Below, piece by piece: positions 51,653 to 59,705 of a stretch of 64,000 nt of DNA (position 1 is its first letter; the number at the start of each line of letters is the position of its first letter). The stretch spans positions 73,636 to 137,635 of the forward strand of contig DDPE01000063.1 in assembly GCA_002342035.1 (NCBI GenBank), given 5' to 3'. Origin of the DNA: Asticcacaulis sp. UBA2476 (GTDB lineage Bacteria > Pseudomonadota > Alphaproteobacteria > Caulobacterales > Caulobacteraceae). The notes under the pieces are model-generated. The model saw only the letters and a program-made list of their open reading frames with translations, was not told the DNA's origin and did no database searches. The position numbers were made by a program, and so were the translations under genes.

Positions 51653-53107
51653 ATGAAACTGAATTTTGCCTCAGTCACCTGCCTTAGCTTTATAGTAGCA
51701 GCCCCATACGCACATGCCGACAGTTTACGGGCATACCCGGCGCCACCGGTCCCCATGGTGTATGCCGCCCACAATGACACCTATACGGTGCGTGTGCGCA
51801 CCCCAGGTGGCGAGTGGCAGGATCTTTATGAATATAATATCCGCGTAGACTGGGACGAACCCCAGGACGCGTCGATGGTCTATTTTGATTTCACCGGTAC
51901 CGTAGAAGTTGAGGTGCAGAAAAACAACGGACGCTTTCAAACCGTTGTTGTTTTGCCGCGTGCGCCCATAGTAAAACTGACCACAAAAGGCAAGATCATC
52001 AGCTTTACACTTGATCGGCCACAGCGCTTTTCGCTGCAATTCGACGATGACCGCCTGCATAATCTGCATATTCTGGCGGGCGCACCACCGCCGCCAAAAC
52101 CAGTTGGCGAAAATATCAGCTATTACGGCCCGGGCCTCCACGCCCCTGGTGATGGCGGAAAAATATTTCGTCCGCGCTCCGGTGAGACTATCTATCTCGA
52201 CGGCGGCGCTATCCTGAATGGCAATTTTGATCTCAGGGGCGTTCAAGATGTCCGCATTATGGGTCGCGGCCTGATTTACAACTCTGGGCGCGCCATTGAG
52301 ATTGAGGGCTCCAAAAACATCACGATTGAGGATGTGATTGTCGTCAATGATGAAAAAGAGGCTGCCGCACGCATCTCTAATATCCGCCATTCTGTCAATG
52401 TGAAGGTCAATGGACTGACGGGCTTTACGTCCGGGAAATGGTCGGATGGTTTCGGCATTTCAACGTCCCAGCATGTTGCGATTGATCGGGCCTATCTGAG
52501 AACCTCAGACGATGCCGTGGTCGTCTACGCTGTTAATGACTGCCCCATCTGTGCGACCAAGACCGATACAGCCCCGTCATCAGAATCCTTTGACACCTAT
52601 GATATCAAGGTGACGAATTCGACGTTCTGGAATGACGTTGCGCACGCTATGTATGTTGGCCATTTCGGCGACAATGCAAACCCGCGCACCATACACAATG
52701 TCACCTTCGACAATATTGATGTGGTCAACCTCGACGAAGATGACGAGCCCTGGGAAGGGGCTATGGCTATTTTTTCGGGCGATTCCACCCTCATCCGCGA
52801 CATCTCCTTTTCCAACATCAGGGTCGAGCGTATCGAGGAGGGCAAGCTGATCCATATCGTCGCCGGCAACAGCCCCCGCTATAACAAAGCGCCGGGACGC
52901 GGTGTGGAAAATGTCACCCTGCGCAATATCACCTTCAGTGGTGAGGGTATGCCGAGCGCGTCAATCATTTCCGGCCTGTCGGTCGAAACTGCGGTTAAGA
53001 ACGTCCGCATCGAAAACCTCACGATCGGCGGACGCAAGATCCAAAACGCGGCGGATAGCGATATCAAAATCGGCCCGCACGTCGAGGGATTTGAAATCTC
53101 GAAATAA
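51653..53107 (+). CDS. Secreted right-handed beta-helix hydrolase (GH28-like), paralogue 2
   Basis: The 484-aa protein shares the architecture of the one at 30153-31616: signal peptide (cut near AHADS), N-terminal sandwich with HNDTYTVRVRTPGGEWQDLY, then the helix with TIYLDGGAILNG, VRIMGRGLI, KWSDGFGI, YLRTSDDAVVVY and DVAHAMYVGHFG. The Asp-Asp pair and the following His fall at the same places as in the paralogue. It has a two-Cys insertion (VNDCPICATKTD) that the paralogue lacks, which may alter the active-site rim. ATG 51653 follows GGGAGCC. It ends in a palindrome shared with the convergent gene. Confidence 0.78.
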   Translation: MKLNFASVTCLSFIVAAPYAHADSLRAYPAPPVPMVYAAHNDTYTVRVRTPGGEWQDLYEYNIRVDWDEPQDASMVYFDFTGTVEVEVQKNNGRFQTVVVLPRAPIVKLTTKGKIISFTLDRPQRFSLQFDDDRLHNLHILAGAPPPPKPVGENISYYGPGLHAPGDGGKIFRPRSGETIYLDGGAILNGNFDLRGVQDVRIMGRGLIYNSGRAIEIEGSKNITIEDVIVVNDEKEAAARISNIRHSVNVKVNGLTGFTSGKWSDGFGISTSQHVAIDRAYLRTSDDAVVVYAVNDCPICATKTDTAPSSESFDTYDIKVTNSTFWNDVAHAMYVGHFGDNANPRTIHNVTFDNIDVVNLDEDDEPWEGAMAIFSGDSTLIRDISFSNIRVERIEEGKLIHIVAGNSPRYNKAPGRGVENVTLRNITFSGEGMPSASIISGLSVETAVKNVRIENLTIGGRKIQNAADSDIKIGPHVEGFEISK

Positions 53108-53124
53108 ATTGAAGGCCTTCAATT
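53107..53124. terminator. Palindrome between convergent genes
   Basis: AATTGAAGGCCTTCAATT is a perfect 18-bp palindrome filling the space between the stop codons of the two convergent genes and touching both. It could form a small hairpin on either transcript. Confidence 0.45.
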
Positions 53125-55010
53125 CATTCCAGAAATGACAATACGGCGGCGTTGAAGCGCTCAGGCCGATCCATGTTGGACAGGTGACCGCAATTGGCGA
53201 TGATTTTGATCTGACAATTGACCAGATCGGTAATGGCAAACCCTGCGGTTTCACGATCTCCCCTCACGATCAGCACGGGCGCTTGTGGTTTGAACTCTCT
53301 GAGGCGCTGCCTGACTGAACGGCCCAAGACCAGACGCGGTTCCACATGAAGGGGCTGCCACATCTGCCATTCGTCGATCATAGTCCATAACGGGCGGCGG
53401 ATACGGTTCCGTCCCGCTCCGGCGTTTTCAACCAGCCCGTCATACCAGCGCCGCTTAAACGCCCATTGCCCGTCTCTGCGCAGGTGGGCAATCTCAGACC
53501 GCCGCTTGGCAATCCCCTCAGAGGTCCAGGGTTCATCGGGGCCCGGCACATCAAACAGGTCACCACCGGCCATGACTGCCTTAACCACGCGTTCCGGATT
53601 AAGCGCCAGAAAATCAGTGGCAATAAACCCACCGAGCGACAAACCGATCAGACGGGTGCGGGCAATGCCTAAGTGATCCATGAGGGCCCGCAGATCGTCA
53701 GCATGAAGAAACTGCACATCTTCATCCGGCAGGGATGAGCGGCCATATCCGCGTAAATCGTAGCGAATAACCCGGTAGCGACGGGCTAAAACCTTAAACT
53801 GATCTTCCCACATTCGCCGGTCGAGGCTATGTCCATGAATGAGGATCACGGGCTCACCTCGCCCGCGCTCTTCATAATAAAGGTGTGCCCCGGGCACATT
53901 GACCACACCGCGTTTCGTCGCCGTGTCAACTGCATCGCGCAATGCGTCCCGCACCATAGGGGCATATAGGGTTGACCCTAAAAAGGTGCTGTACCCGTCG
54001 GCTGCCGCCACCTCAACATTGGCTTTGGCGATTACGGCGCCCCACACCCCCTCTTGCCGGTCGATCCAGCCATAGGCTCCGGCCCAGCCGGGAGACGACA
54101 GCAGGCGCGGTCCACCGCCCGGCGTCACCTCTTCCCGCCATTGCCCCAGCCCGTATATATCCTGACGCGGAACCCCTCTGGCTGGTGCAACAAAGTCGTC
54201 TTTCACGATGCGCGCCTGTTTGACGTGATCGGCTTGCATGACATTGATGGCGGCGGCGCTTAGAACCTGCCGTCCCTTATACCGCCCCCGTTGAGACAGC
54301 ATGGCCAGAAAACGTCCATAGTCGGGCGTGGAGGTTAAAAACCCGCCCCCCAACATGGGGTTAAATCCCGGCTCCGCTGATACGGGCGAAAAACCCGACC
54401 GTGACATTTCGAGTGGTGCGGCTATATGTTCGAGAAATATCTCATTGAACGGCTTCCCGGTCGCCAGCTCAGCCATTCGCCCGACGACCTGCATGGCTAA
54501 ACCGCCGTACTGGAACCGCTCGCCCGGACGAGCGACCGCCGGAAGCGATGCCAACTGGCGAACGGCCTCCTCAAGGGTCTGATAATCGTCACGCCGCGTA
54601 TCGGGAGGCTGATAATCAGGATAGCCCGCCGTGTGGGACAAGAGCTGAGCCAGACTGGCCTCACCTTTCACATCCGTCAGTTCGGGAATAAAAATGCGCG
54701 CCGTATCTGTCCACCGCAACGCACCCGAATCGACCAGAGCGGCCATCACGGCGACCGCCACCCATTTTCCGGCCGACGCAACATGTACGACCTGTTCGGG
54801 CGCGCCGTCACCGAAATAGGCTTCGTGAATGATTTGCTCACCACGGCCAATGCGTAACCCTATGCCCGGAAAGTACCCGGCATCGACGCGCTGCCGAAGC
54901 CGCTGATCAAGATATGAAAAATCCGGTTGCCCGGTTGCGGCCCAGAGGCGTTGTGGCATTGCCGCCCCCGCGCCCATTGCGCTCATTGCACCTCGCCGTG
55001 TCCACGCCAT
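53124..55010 (-). CDS. Fusion of a beta-lactamase-like serine hydrolase and an alpha/beta-hydrolase
   Basis: The 628-aa protein begins with a twin-arginine-like signal (TRRGAMSAMGAG). Residues 30-355 form a class C beta-lactamase-like esterase with SAGK at 79-82, LLSHTAGYPDY, and Tyr168 in FQYGG where family members have YxN. Residues 365-628 form an alpha/beta-hydrolase with ILIHGHSLDRRMWEDQ, nucleophile Ser458 in GLSLGGF, and His in IANCGHLSNMDRPE. Both active sites look largely intact. Two serine hydrolases in one chain in a polysaccharide locus suggest removal of two kinds of ester, but neither substrate is known. It faces the MFS operon across a region with one operator. Confidence 0.82.
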   Translation of the reverse strand: MAWTRRGAMSAMGAGAAMPQRLWAATGQPDFSYLDQRLRQRVDAGYFPGIGLRIGRGEQIIHEAYFGDGAPEQVVHVASAGKWVAVAVMAALVDSGALRWTDTARIFIPELTDVKGEASLAQLLSHTAGYPDYQPPDTRRDDYQTLEEAVRQLASLPAVARPGERFQYGGLAMQVVGRMAELATGKPFNEIFLEHIAAPLEMSRSGFSPVSAEPGFNPMLGGGFLTSTPDYGRFLAMLSQRGRYKGRQVLSAAAINVMQADHVKQARIVKDDFVAPARGVPRQDIYGLGQWREEVTPGGGPRLLSSPGWAGAYGWIDRQEGVWGAVIAKANVEVAAADGYSTFLGSTLYAPMVRDALRDAVDTATKRGVVNVPGAHLYYEERGRGEPVILIHGHSLDRRMWEDQFKVLARRYRVIRYDLRGYGRSSLPDEDVQFLHADDLRALMDHLGIARTRLIGLSLGGFIATDFLALNPERVVKAVMAGGDLFDVPGPDEPWTSEGIAKRRSEIAHLRRDGQWAFKRRWYDGLVENAGAGRNRIRRPLWTMIDEWQMWQPLHVEPRLVLGRSVRQRLREFKPQAPVLIVRGDRETAGFAITDLVNCQIKIIANCGHLSNMDRPERFNAAVLSFLE

Positions 55011-55119
55011 TTTCCATCCTCGCCGCTTATTATTATGTATGGTCTCAAAACTTCAGAACCCGGCACTTCAAAACCCGGTGTTTCTGTCGATATTTAGCCT
55101 GTACAGCCCCGTCTAATTT

Positions 55120-55133
55120 TGATATCGATATCA
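55120..55133 (+). promoter_or_regulatory. LacI-type operator between the fusion hydrolase and the MFS operon
   Basis: Perfect TGATATCGATATCA, 115 bp before the MFS start and 110 bp before the start of the divergent hydrolase gene. It could control both. Confidence 0.73.
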
Positions 55134-55247
55134 GCAAAATAACATATGATCGATAGTTTTTGATCTGAAACACAAATCAAAACACGCAATTGCTCAAAAA
55201 AAGCGCCAGCGTTAGCCCACGACGGCGACAGAAACAGGGTAGAAAAC

Positions 55248-56570
55248 ATGGCTATAGTATCATCAGGCAATGGCACGCCTGCCTTTGACCGTCGCGGCAG
55301 GCTGAAAGTTCAGATAGCGCTGAGCGCCTTCGTCTTTGCTTATTTCGCCTCGCAGGCCATGAGCATTTCCCTGCTCTCCAACTGGCTGAAATCGACATTG
55401 TCCTTAACCGGAGAACAGACCGGCACGGTGCTGGGGGCAAACTTTATCGCCGCCCTGCTGTTTCAGCCGCTATACGGTTTCATCTCCGACAAGATCGGTT
55501 TCAAGAAACACGTCCTTTGGTTTCTGGCCGTTCTGGTCGGGTGCTGCGGGCCGTTCTTCTACTTTGTTTATGAACCGCTTTTGCGGCACAATCTGCTGCT
55601 CGGCGCGGCTACGGGCGGTGTCTATCTGTCGCTGACCTTCATGGCCGGGTCTTTTGCCCTTGAGTCCTATGTCGACCGCATGGGCAGGCACTACGGTTTT
55701 GAATATAGCCGGGTGCGTATGTTCGGCGCCTTAGGGTTTGCGTGTGCTGCCTTTTTCTCCGGCAACCTGTTCAACATCAATCCTCACATTAATTTCTCGA
55801 TTGCGTCGGCCCTGGCCATAGTCCTGATCTCTGTTCTGTTCCTGTTTAAGAACGAAACCGTTTCTGAGGACGCCACCCCCGCCACGCGCGTCACCCTGAA
55901 AGACTCGCTTGCGGTTTTGAAACTGCCGAAGTTCTGGGGCTTCATGGTGCTTATTCTGGGTGTGACCAACCTCTATCTCGTCTTCGATCAGCAGTTTCCG
56001 GTCTATTACGCGTCGCAGTTTGAAACCGAAGCGATTGGCCGCGTCATGTTTGGCCGCCTGAACTTTGCCCAAATCTTCCTCGAAGCCGGGATGCTGTTCA
56101 TAGCGCCGTTTATTGTCAACTACACGGGCATCAAACGCGGCCTGTTGCTGGCGGCGGGTATAATGATCGTTCGCATCACCGGCTCAGGTCTGGTCGAAGG
56201 CCCGATCGCCATTTCGGCGATGAAGATGCTGCACTCCATAGAGTTGCCCATTCTGGCTGTATCCATTTTCCGCTATATCGCGGCGCACTTTGAAGCGCGC
56301 TTCGCATCGACACTTTACATGGTCGGCGTTAGCTTTGGTCACAGTCTGGGGTTGGCTATTCTGTCCAGTCCGGTTGGCCGACTTTATGACCTGTTTGGTT
56401 TTCAGCATACCTATCTGATTATCGGCCTTGGCGCATTAATCTGCTGGATAATCTCCATATGGACGCTGGCGCCGGACCCTCAGCGTACCCCGACACATAG
56501 CACCACAGCCTCTCCCGATGCGCCGGTCGTAAGCCCCGTTCTTAATTCCGTTCCCGATGTAAAATCATGA
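55248..56570 (+). CDS. MFS oligosaccharide/H+ symporter-like transporter
   Basis: The 440-aa protein has about twelve membrane segments. ANFIAALLFQPLYGFISDKIGFKKH matches the loop between helices 2 and 3 in LacY-type oligosaccharide symporters, and ALESYVDRMGRHYGFEYSRVRMFGALGFA resembles the helix 4-5 region that carries substrate and charge contacts. It would bring short oligosaccharides from the periplasm to the cytoplasm, where GH88, esterase and kinase act. It overlaps the GH88 gene by 4 bp. Confidence 0.83.
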   Translation: MAIVSSGNGTPAFDRRGRLKVQIALSAFVFAYFASQAMSISLLSNWLKSTLSLTGEQTGTVLGANFIAALLFQPLYGFISDKIGFKKHVLWFLAVLVGCCGPFFYFVYEPLLRHNLLLGAATGGVYLSLTFMAGSFALESYVDRMGRHYGFEYSRVRMFGALGFACAAFFSGNLFNINPHINFSIASALAIVLISVLFLFKNETVSEDATPATRVTLKDSLAVLKLPKFWGFMVLILGVTNLYLVFDQQFPVYYASQFETEAIGRVMFGRLNFAQIFLEAGMLFIAPFIVNYTGIKRGLLLAAGIMIVRITGSGLVEGPIAISAMKMLHSIELPILAVSIFRYIAAHFEARFASTLYMVGVSFGHSLGLAILSSPVGRLYDLFGFQHTYLIIGLGALICWIISIWTLAPDPQRTPTHSTTASPDAPVVSPVLNSVPDVKS

Positions 56571-57787
56571 CCACCCACCTTACCATGCCCCGGCAGAGCG
56601 ATGCAGCGTCTATGGCACCTGCGCGGGAGCCCCTCCTCAGACGTAACCTTCAGGCCACCCCAAACAAAGCCCTCCTGGACAAAGCGATCGGTACGGCGCT
56701 CGCCCGAATTGATAAGGGTCTGGCTGCCTATGGCGATCAGTTTCCGGAACCCTCATCCGTGGGCAATGTCTACCGCGTCATGGGTAACACGGAATGGACC
56801 AATGGCTTTTGGACAGGCCAACTCTGGCTGGCCTATGAACTCTCCGGGGATGAAAGATACCGCACGGCGGCGGAACGTCACGTCGAAAGCTTTCACACGC
56901 GCATTTTTGATCAGGTCAATGTCGATCACCATGATCTTGGTTTTCTCTATTCGCTGTCGTGCGTCGCGGCCAGCAAGCTGACCGGCTCAACCCTTGCCCG
57001 CAAAGCCGGGCTCGAAGCCGCCCGTCTCCTGCTGACACGTTATCTGCCCAAGGCCGGAATCATTCAGGCGTGGGGCAATCTGTCCGACCCCGCAGAAGCC
57101 GGACGCATGATCATCGACTGCAATCTGAACCTGCCACTGCTCTACTGGGCCACGGAGCAGACCGGCGACCAGACCTTTGCCGATGCCGCCGACACCCACA
57201 TCCAGCAGGCGTTGAAATATATTGTCAGGCCGGATGCCTCGACTTTTCATACCTTTTACATGGACCCTGCGACCGGCGCGCCGCGCCACGGCACCACCCA
57301 TCAGGGCTATGCCGACGATTCCTGCTGGGCGCGCGGTCAGGCCTGGGGCATTGCGGGCTTTCCGCTCGTCTATCGTTATTTCCGTAAACCGGCCCTGATT
57401 GAAACCTCGGCACGGCTGGCAAACTATTTCCTGAACCGTCTGCCAGACGATCTGGTGTGTTGCTGGGATCTGGTGTTCACCGCCCCGCCCCATGAGCGTG
57501 ACTCATCTGCCGCGGCTATCGCGGCCTGCGGGCTGCTGGAGCTCGGCAAGTCCATGCCTCTGTCCAACACAGATAGCGCAGCCTATCGGGGAGCAGCGAT
57601 AGCCATGGTTGAAAACCTTATCCGGCATTATGCCGCCACCCCCGATGATGACGGCGCAGGCCTGCTCAAACACGGCGTCTATCATATGCCCAAGGGCATT
57701 GGTGTCGATGAGTATTGCTTATGGGGGGATTATTTTTATCTGGAGGCCCTGACCCGCCTCACGCGTATTTGGGAGCCCTATTGGTGA
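56567..57787 (+). CDS. GH88 unsaturated glucuronyl hydrolase
   Basis: The 406-aa protein is an (alpha/alpha)6-barrel. WTNGFWTGQLWLAYELSGD, DHHDLGFLYSLSC and MIIDCNLNLPLLYWA contain the two Asp residues used by GH88 enzymes, and HQGYADDSCWARGQAWGI is the substrate-contact segment. It has no signal peptide, so it works in the cytoplasm. It releases the 4,5-unsaturated uronic acid left by a lyase, which fits the heparinase-type lyase of the same locus. Its stop shares a base with the ROK kinase start. Confidence 0.92.
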   Translation: MTTHLTMPRQSDAASMAPAREPLLRRNLQATPNKALLDKAIGTALARIDKGLAAYGDQFPEPSSVGNVYRVMGNTEWTNGFWTGQLWLAYELSGDERYRTAAERHVESFHTRIFDQVNVDHHDLGFLYSLSCVAASKLTGSTLARKAGLEAARLLLTRYLPKAGIIQAWGNLSDPAEAGRMIIDCNLNLPLLYWATEQTGDQTFADAADTHIQQALKYIVRPDASTFHTFYMDPATGAPRHGTTHQGYADDSCWARGQAWGIAGFPLVYRYFRKPALIETSARLANYFLNRLPDDLVCCWDLVFTAPPHERDSSAAAIAACGLLELGKSMPLSNTDSAAYRGAAIAMVENLIRHYAATPDDDGAGLLKHGVYHMPKGIGVDEYCLWGDYFYLEALTRLTRIWEPYW

Positions 57788-58719
57788 TGCAGATTGGTCT
57801 AGATTTCGGGGGCACAAAGATCGAAGCCGCGGCACTCGACGAAGCTGGGAATTATTTGCTGCGCATCCGCAAACCAAATCCCGGCAACTATAACGATGCC
57901 ATCACGGCCGTTGGCGATCTGGTCGCCCATGTTGAACGCGAGACAGGCCAGACCGGCACCGTGGGCATTGGCACACCGGGGTCGATTTCACCCACGACCG
58001 GCCTGATGCGGAATTCAAATTCGCTGTACCTGAACGGTCGGCCTTTCCGCGAAGATCTGACGACCGCGATTGGCCGTGAAGTACGTTTGGCCAACGACGC
58101 CAATTGCTTTGCGCTATCCGAAGCGGTCGATGGCGCAGGCGCAAGCAGCCATGTCTGCTTTGGCGTGATCCTGGGCACGGGCTGTGGCGGCGGGGTCGTT
58201 GTTGGCAACAAGCTGGTCGAAGGGGCCAACGGCATTGGCGGCGAGTGGGGGCACAACCCCCTGCCCTGGCCAGACGCGTCCGAAATTCCAGGTCCGGAAT
58301 GTTACTGTGGCAGACGCAACTGCCTTGAACAATGGATATCCGGCACAGGTCTTCAGCGTGACTTTCAAACTCAAACGGGACAATTACTCGCCGCAGAGGA
58401 GATTATTGACCTGGCGCGCTCCGGAGATGCTGCAGCGAGCGACGCGTTTGGCAGGCTGATTAACAGGATCGGGCGCGCTTTGGCGACGGTATGTAACCTT
58501 ATCGATCCTGACGCTATCGTCATTGGCGGCGGCCTGTCAAATGTACCTGAAATATTTGAGCAAGTACCCGGCGTCATTTCCGAGCATGTGTTTTCCGACG
58601 CTTGGTCGGCGAAGATGGTTCAGGCCAAATGGGGAGACGCTTCGGGTGTCAGGGGTGCCGCGCGCCTATGGGGGCCGGGCGAAATTCCGCTCACCTTGCC
58701 TAAAGCCCAAATTGCTTAA
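57787..58719 (+). CDS. ROK family sugar kinase
   Basis: The 310-aa protein begins MQIGLDFGGTKIEAAALDE (phosphate loop), has LANDANCFALSEAV, GVILGTGCGGGVVV, EWGHNPLPW and the zinc motif CYCGRRNCLEQWISG, and ends with the adenosine motif DPDAIVIGGGLSN. It matches bacterial fructokinase/glucokinase of the ROK group (Mak-like). It phosphorylates a hexose released from the imported oligosaccharide. The frame is open to 57715, but ATG 57787, overlapping the GH88 stop, gives the natural N-terminus. Confidence 0.9.
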   Translation: MQIGLDFGGTKIEAAALDEAGNYLLRIRKPNPGNYNDAITAVGDLVAHVERETGQTGTVGIGTPGSISPTTGLMRNSNSLYLNGRPFREDLTTAIGREVRLANDANCFALSEAVDGAGASSHVCFGVILGTGCGGGVVVGNKLVEGANGIGGEWGHNPLPWPDASEIPGPECYCGRRNCLEQWISGTGLQRDFQTQTGQLLAAEEIIDLARSGDAAASDAFGRLINRIGRALATVCNLIDPDAIVIGGGLSNVPEIFEQVPGVISEHVFSDAWSAKMVQAKWGDASGVRGAARLWGPGEIPLTLPKAQIA

Positions 58720-58730
58720 ACTTCAGTCTA

Positions 58731-58786
58731 GCGCCCTAAGCGGACATTGTGCCTACCCGCGTGTGAGCGTTCCATAAGCGGACATT
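58731..58786 (+). repeat. Two-box dispersed repeat, copy 6 (second recombinase leader)
   Basis: The boxes at 58731-58748 and 58776-58787 match copy 1 exactly, and identity with 7082-7186 continues to 58835 (105 bp). The repeat begins 12 bp after the ROK kinase stop. Confidence 0.85.
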
Positions 58787-58892
58787 TCCAAACCGCACGC
58801 TTATTCTTAGCCGTCGCCGTTGGTTCCAATCCGTGGTACACTGACGGCGTGCATAAGCGAGTTGCGGTGGGAGGGCTGGCGGAGAATCCGTC

Positions 58893-59516
58893 ATGTCCGA
58901 AGAACAACTTCCTACTCGCACCCCACCATGGAACAAGGGCTTACTGATTGGGCAGAAAAAGCCACTTCAGCCTAAGCACGTGTGGTCGATACGTGTGAGG
59001 CTCGAATTAAGCCAATCACCGAGAGACCTTGCCCTTTTCAATCTAGCTATCGACAGCAAACTGAGAGCTTGTGACCTAGTTCGCCTGCGCGTGAATGATC
59101 TCTGTCAAGCTGGGAAGGTCCGTGACCGGGCTACAGTCATTCAGCAGAAGACCGGTAAGCCTGTAAAATTCGAAATCACTGAACACACCCGCTTGTCGGT
59201 TGAAAGACTGCTCGCGCAATTACCTGCTGGCGGTTCCGGGCACCTGTTTCCCGACCGATCAAAACACCGGCCTCATATTTCCACAAGACAGTATTCTCGG
59301 ATAGTCCACACCTGGGTGGAGAGCATCGGGCTGGAGACGACGATGTATGGAACGCACACCATGCGCCGAACAAAAGCGTCACAGCTATATAGAAAAACCG
59401 GCAATTTGCGAGCCGTACAACTCCTCCTGGGCCATACCAAGCTGGAAAGTACCGTGAGGTATCTGGGCATCGAAGTTGATGACGCTCTAGAAATGGCCGA
59501 GCAGATTGACTTATGA
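58893..59516 (+). CDS. Tyrosine recombinase (phage-integrase family), copy 2
   Basis: The 207-aa protein keeps all catalytic residues of copy 1: SKLRACDLV, QQKTGKP, HTMRRTKAS, LLGHTKLES and VRYLG. Protein differences are confined to residues 4-12 and four single changes (G/D in SPRGLAL, I/V, I/L, G/D in FPGRSK). At DNA level many third positions differ, for example about 15 of 100 bases in the stretch after GTGTGG near 58979. The copies are therefore neither a recent duplication nor decayed. The leader is identical to copy 1 and the tail has a similar hairpin. Confidence 0.88.
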   Translation: MSEEQLPTRTPPWNKGLLIGQKKPLQPKHVWSIRVRLELSQSPRDLALFNLAIDSKLRACDLVRLRVNDLCQAGKVRDRATVIQQKTGKPVKFEITEHTRLSVERLLAQLPAGGSGHLFPDRSKHRPHISTRQYSRIVHTWVESIGLETTMYGTHTMRRTKASQLYRKTGNLRAVQLLLGHTKLESTVRYLGIEVDDALEMAEQIDL

Positions 59517-59525
59517 ACACCGGCA

Positions 59526-59558
59526 GGATGTCCAGCTATCCAAGGCTGTCGGATATCC
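59526..59558 (+). terminator. Hairpin after recombinase copy 2
   Basis: GGATGTCC (59526-59533) pairs with GGATATCC (59551-59558) with one mismatch or wobble. It is in the same position as the hairpin after copy 1, although the sequence has diverged, so pairing is kept. Confidence 0.5.
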
Positions 59559-59705
59559 GTAGCTAACCGCGCAGGCGTGTTGCAAACTGTTGCATCGGCG
59601 CAAAGCAACCATAAGCCTCGCTATACAACACCTTATCGCCTTCTCCAAACCTAAGAAGTGAGGAAGGCTGACATCCGGTATTTTATCTCACTAAGGGTTT
59701 ACTGG

